From Glomus cerebriforme (lineage: Eukaryota; Glomeromycota; Glomeromycetes; Glomerales; Glomeraceae), in NCBI GenBank assembly GCA_003550305.1, contig QKYT01000591.1, positions 46,240 to 63,906 of the forward strand: a stretch of 17,667 bases of DNA, given 5' to 3'. The notes beneath the pieces are model-generated. The model searched no databases, was not told the origin of the DNA, and saw only the letters and a program-made list of their open reading frames with translations. The position numbers and the translations under genes were made by a program. The number at the start of each line of letters is the position of its first letter. Position 1 is the first letter of the stretch. Below, piece by piece: positions 17,009 through 17,667 of the stretch.

Positions 17009-17667
17009 GGGGAAATGGGAGGATGGAGAAGAAGAGGAGAGATAATATAGAAAATCTAATTAAAAATACAAAAAAATTAAAACTGATAGACAAAGACAAT
17101 GATATTTTAATGATAACAATGCACAATATAAGAGGCATAAATGATGTAAATAAAAGAATCAAGTTTATAGAAAAAATAAGACATAAAAATTGGAATAATA
17201 GGTCTAACAGAAACCAAGTTAACAGAAAGAAAAAGTAAACATGCATTTAAAAGTATAAAGGATAAATACGTAATGATTGGATCTCATCATGAGGACGAAA
17301 GCAAAGAAGGAGTGCTAATTTTGCTAAACAAACAGTTAGAAAAACATATTCATCAAATAGAAGAAATAAAGGGAATAGCGTTGAAAATTGATTTAATTTT
17401 TTCTAAAATATCGCAAACAAAAAGTAAAAATCAAAATAAAAATAGATATATTAAAAATAACAAAAACAGAAAAAAGGAAAAACCAACAAAAACATGAGAA
17501 TAATCGCGACATAGAAAGGAAAAATATAATACAGAATCATTTAATAAAATGGCTAAATGATGACATAACGGGAACTTACGAAGTAACAGTAATGGGTGAC
17601 TTTAATGAAAATATAGATGGGATGAAAATGAACAATCAGTATAACAAGATTAAGAAAACGACAATGA
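17005..17667 (+). pseudogene. LINE C ORF2: APE-type endonuclease, N-terminal part
   Basis: ATG 17005 starts MRGNGRMEKKRRDNIENLIK and reaches ITMHNIRGINDVNKRIKFI, whose NIRGIN carries the first catalytic Asn motif. A frameshift at about 17198 leads into IGLTETKLTERKSKHAF (catalytic Glu in TETKL), then GVLILLNKQLEKHI. A second shift near 17440 leads to EVTVMGDFNENIDGM at 17579-17623 (GDFN motif, catalytic Asp and Asn). The order NxRG, ETK, GDFN is that of LINE APE endonucleases. The later SRIDY and SDH motifs and the RT lie outside the window. Two frameshifts in 660 bp make this copy inactive. Confidence 0.78.

Larger units (their letters stand above)
15087..17667 (+). mobile_element. LINE C: 5' half of a LINE, running off the window
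   Basis: The element has an ORF1 with coiled coil, RRM-like region, two CCHC-type knuckles and an Arg/Asn-rich tail, followed by ORF2 beginning with an APE-type endonuclease. That order is typical of LINEs. The plus strand is A- and G-rich. Several frameshifts and stops break ORF1 and the start of ORF2, so this copy is inactive. The RT lies beyond the window. Confidence 0.85.

Noticed and set aside
16243..17246. Minus-strand open frames over the LINE C knuckle and endonuclease regions
   Set aside because: Hydrophobic-looking text is the complement of Lys/Asn/Glu-rich codons; it is not real membrane protein.

Overview
The window looks like nuclear DNA of an arbuscular mycorrhizal fungus, most likely Rhizophagus or a close relative (Glomeromycotina). 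The evidence is a very AT-rich background, a BTB-BACK-TLDc gene with a short AT-rich intron, and LINE and hAT remnants whose protein style (long N/K/I runs, CCHC tails, RRM plus CCHC ORF1) I associate with that genus. The species call is an inference. Scattered N bases point to a draft assembly. Nearly all of the window is transposon-derived; one host gene appears intact.

Layout. 1-751: the 3' end of an hAT-type transposon, with the transposase C-terminus and right terminus. 1090-1285 (-): a short cytochrome P450 relic carrying the heme-ligand motif. 1938-2857 (+): a decayed BACK-TLDc pseudogene, cut at its 3' end by a pogo/Tigger-like terminal repeat at 2859. 3205-3363: a probable LINE 3' tail ending in AAAAT repeats. 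3380-7640 (+): LINE A, with APE endonuclease, RT N-part, a deletion of the RT catalytic core, post-RT region, RNase H, C-terminal CCHC knuckle and 3' UTR hairpins. About 7690-9632 (-): LINE B, the 3' part of a second LINE family, tail-to-tail with LINE A. 9633-12174: an element bounded by 11-bp inverted repeats and GGTC-rich subterminal motifs. It holds a 218-bp foldback element (9741-9958) and an unusual minus-strand array of about 14 intron-like units. 12175-13311: no gene, apart from a tRNA-promoter-like patch near 13000. 13312-14808 (-): the intact two-exon BTB-BACK-TLDc gene. 15087-17667 (+): LINE C, the 5' half of a LINE of LINE B's general type, with ORF1 (coiled coil, RRM-like region, two CCHC knuckles) and the start of ORF2 (endonuclease), running off the window.

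The most unusual signal is at about 10.27-11.96 kb on the minus strand. Poly-T tracts ending in TAG, GTAAGT-like donors and TACTAAC/TACTAATG branch-site-like motifs recur every 105-118 bp and frame pieces of about 20-66 nt. This reads as a tandemly amplified micro-exon/intron unit inside a TIR-bounded element. I recognise no protein in it; RNA-seq would decide whether it is spliced.

The host genes do not form a pathway. The two TLDc copies are inverted relative to each other about 10.5 kb apart. The gene at 13312-14808 looks functional; the copy at 1938-2857 has stops, frameshifts and truncations at both ends.
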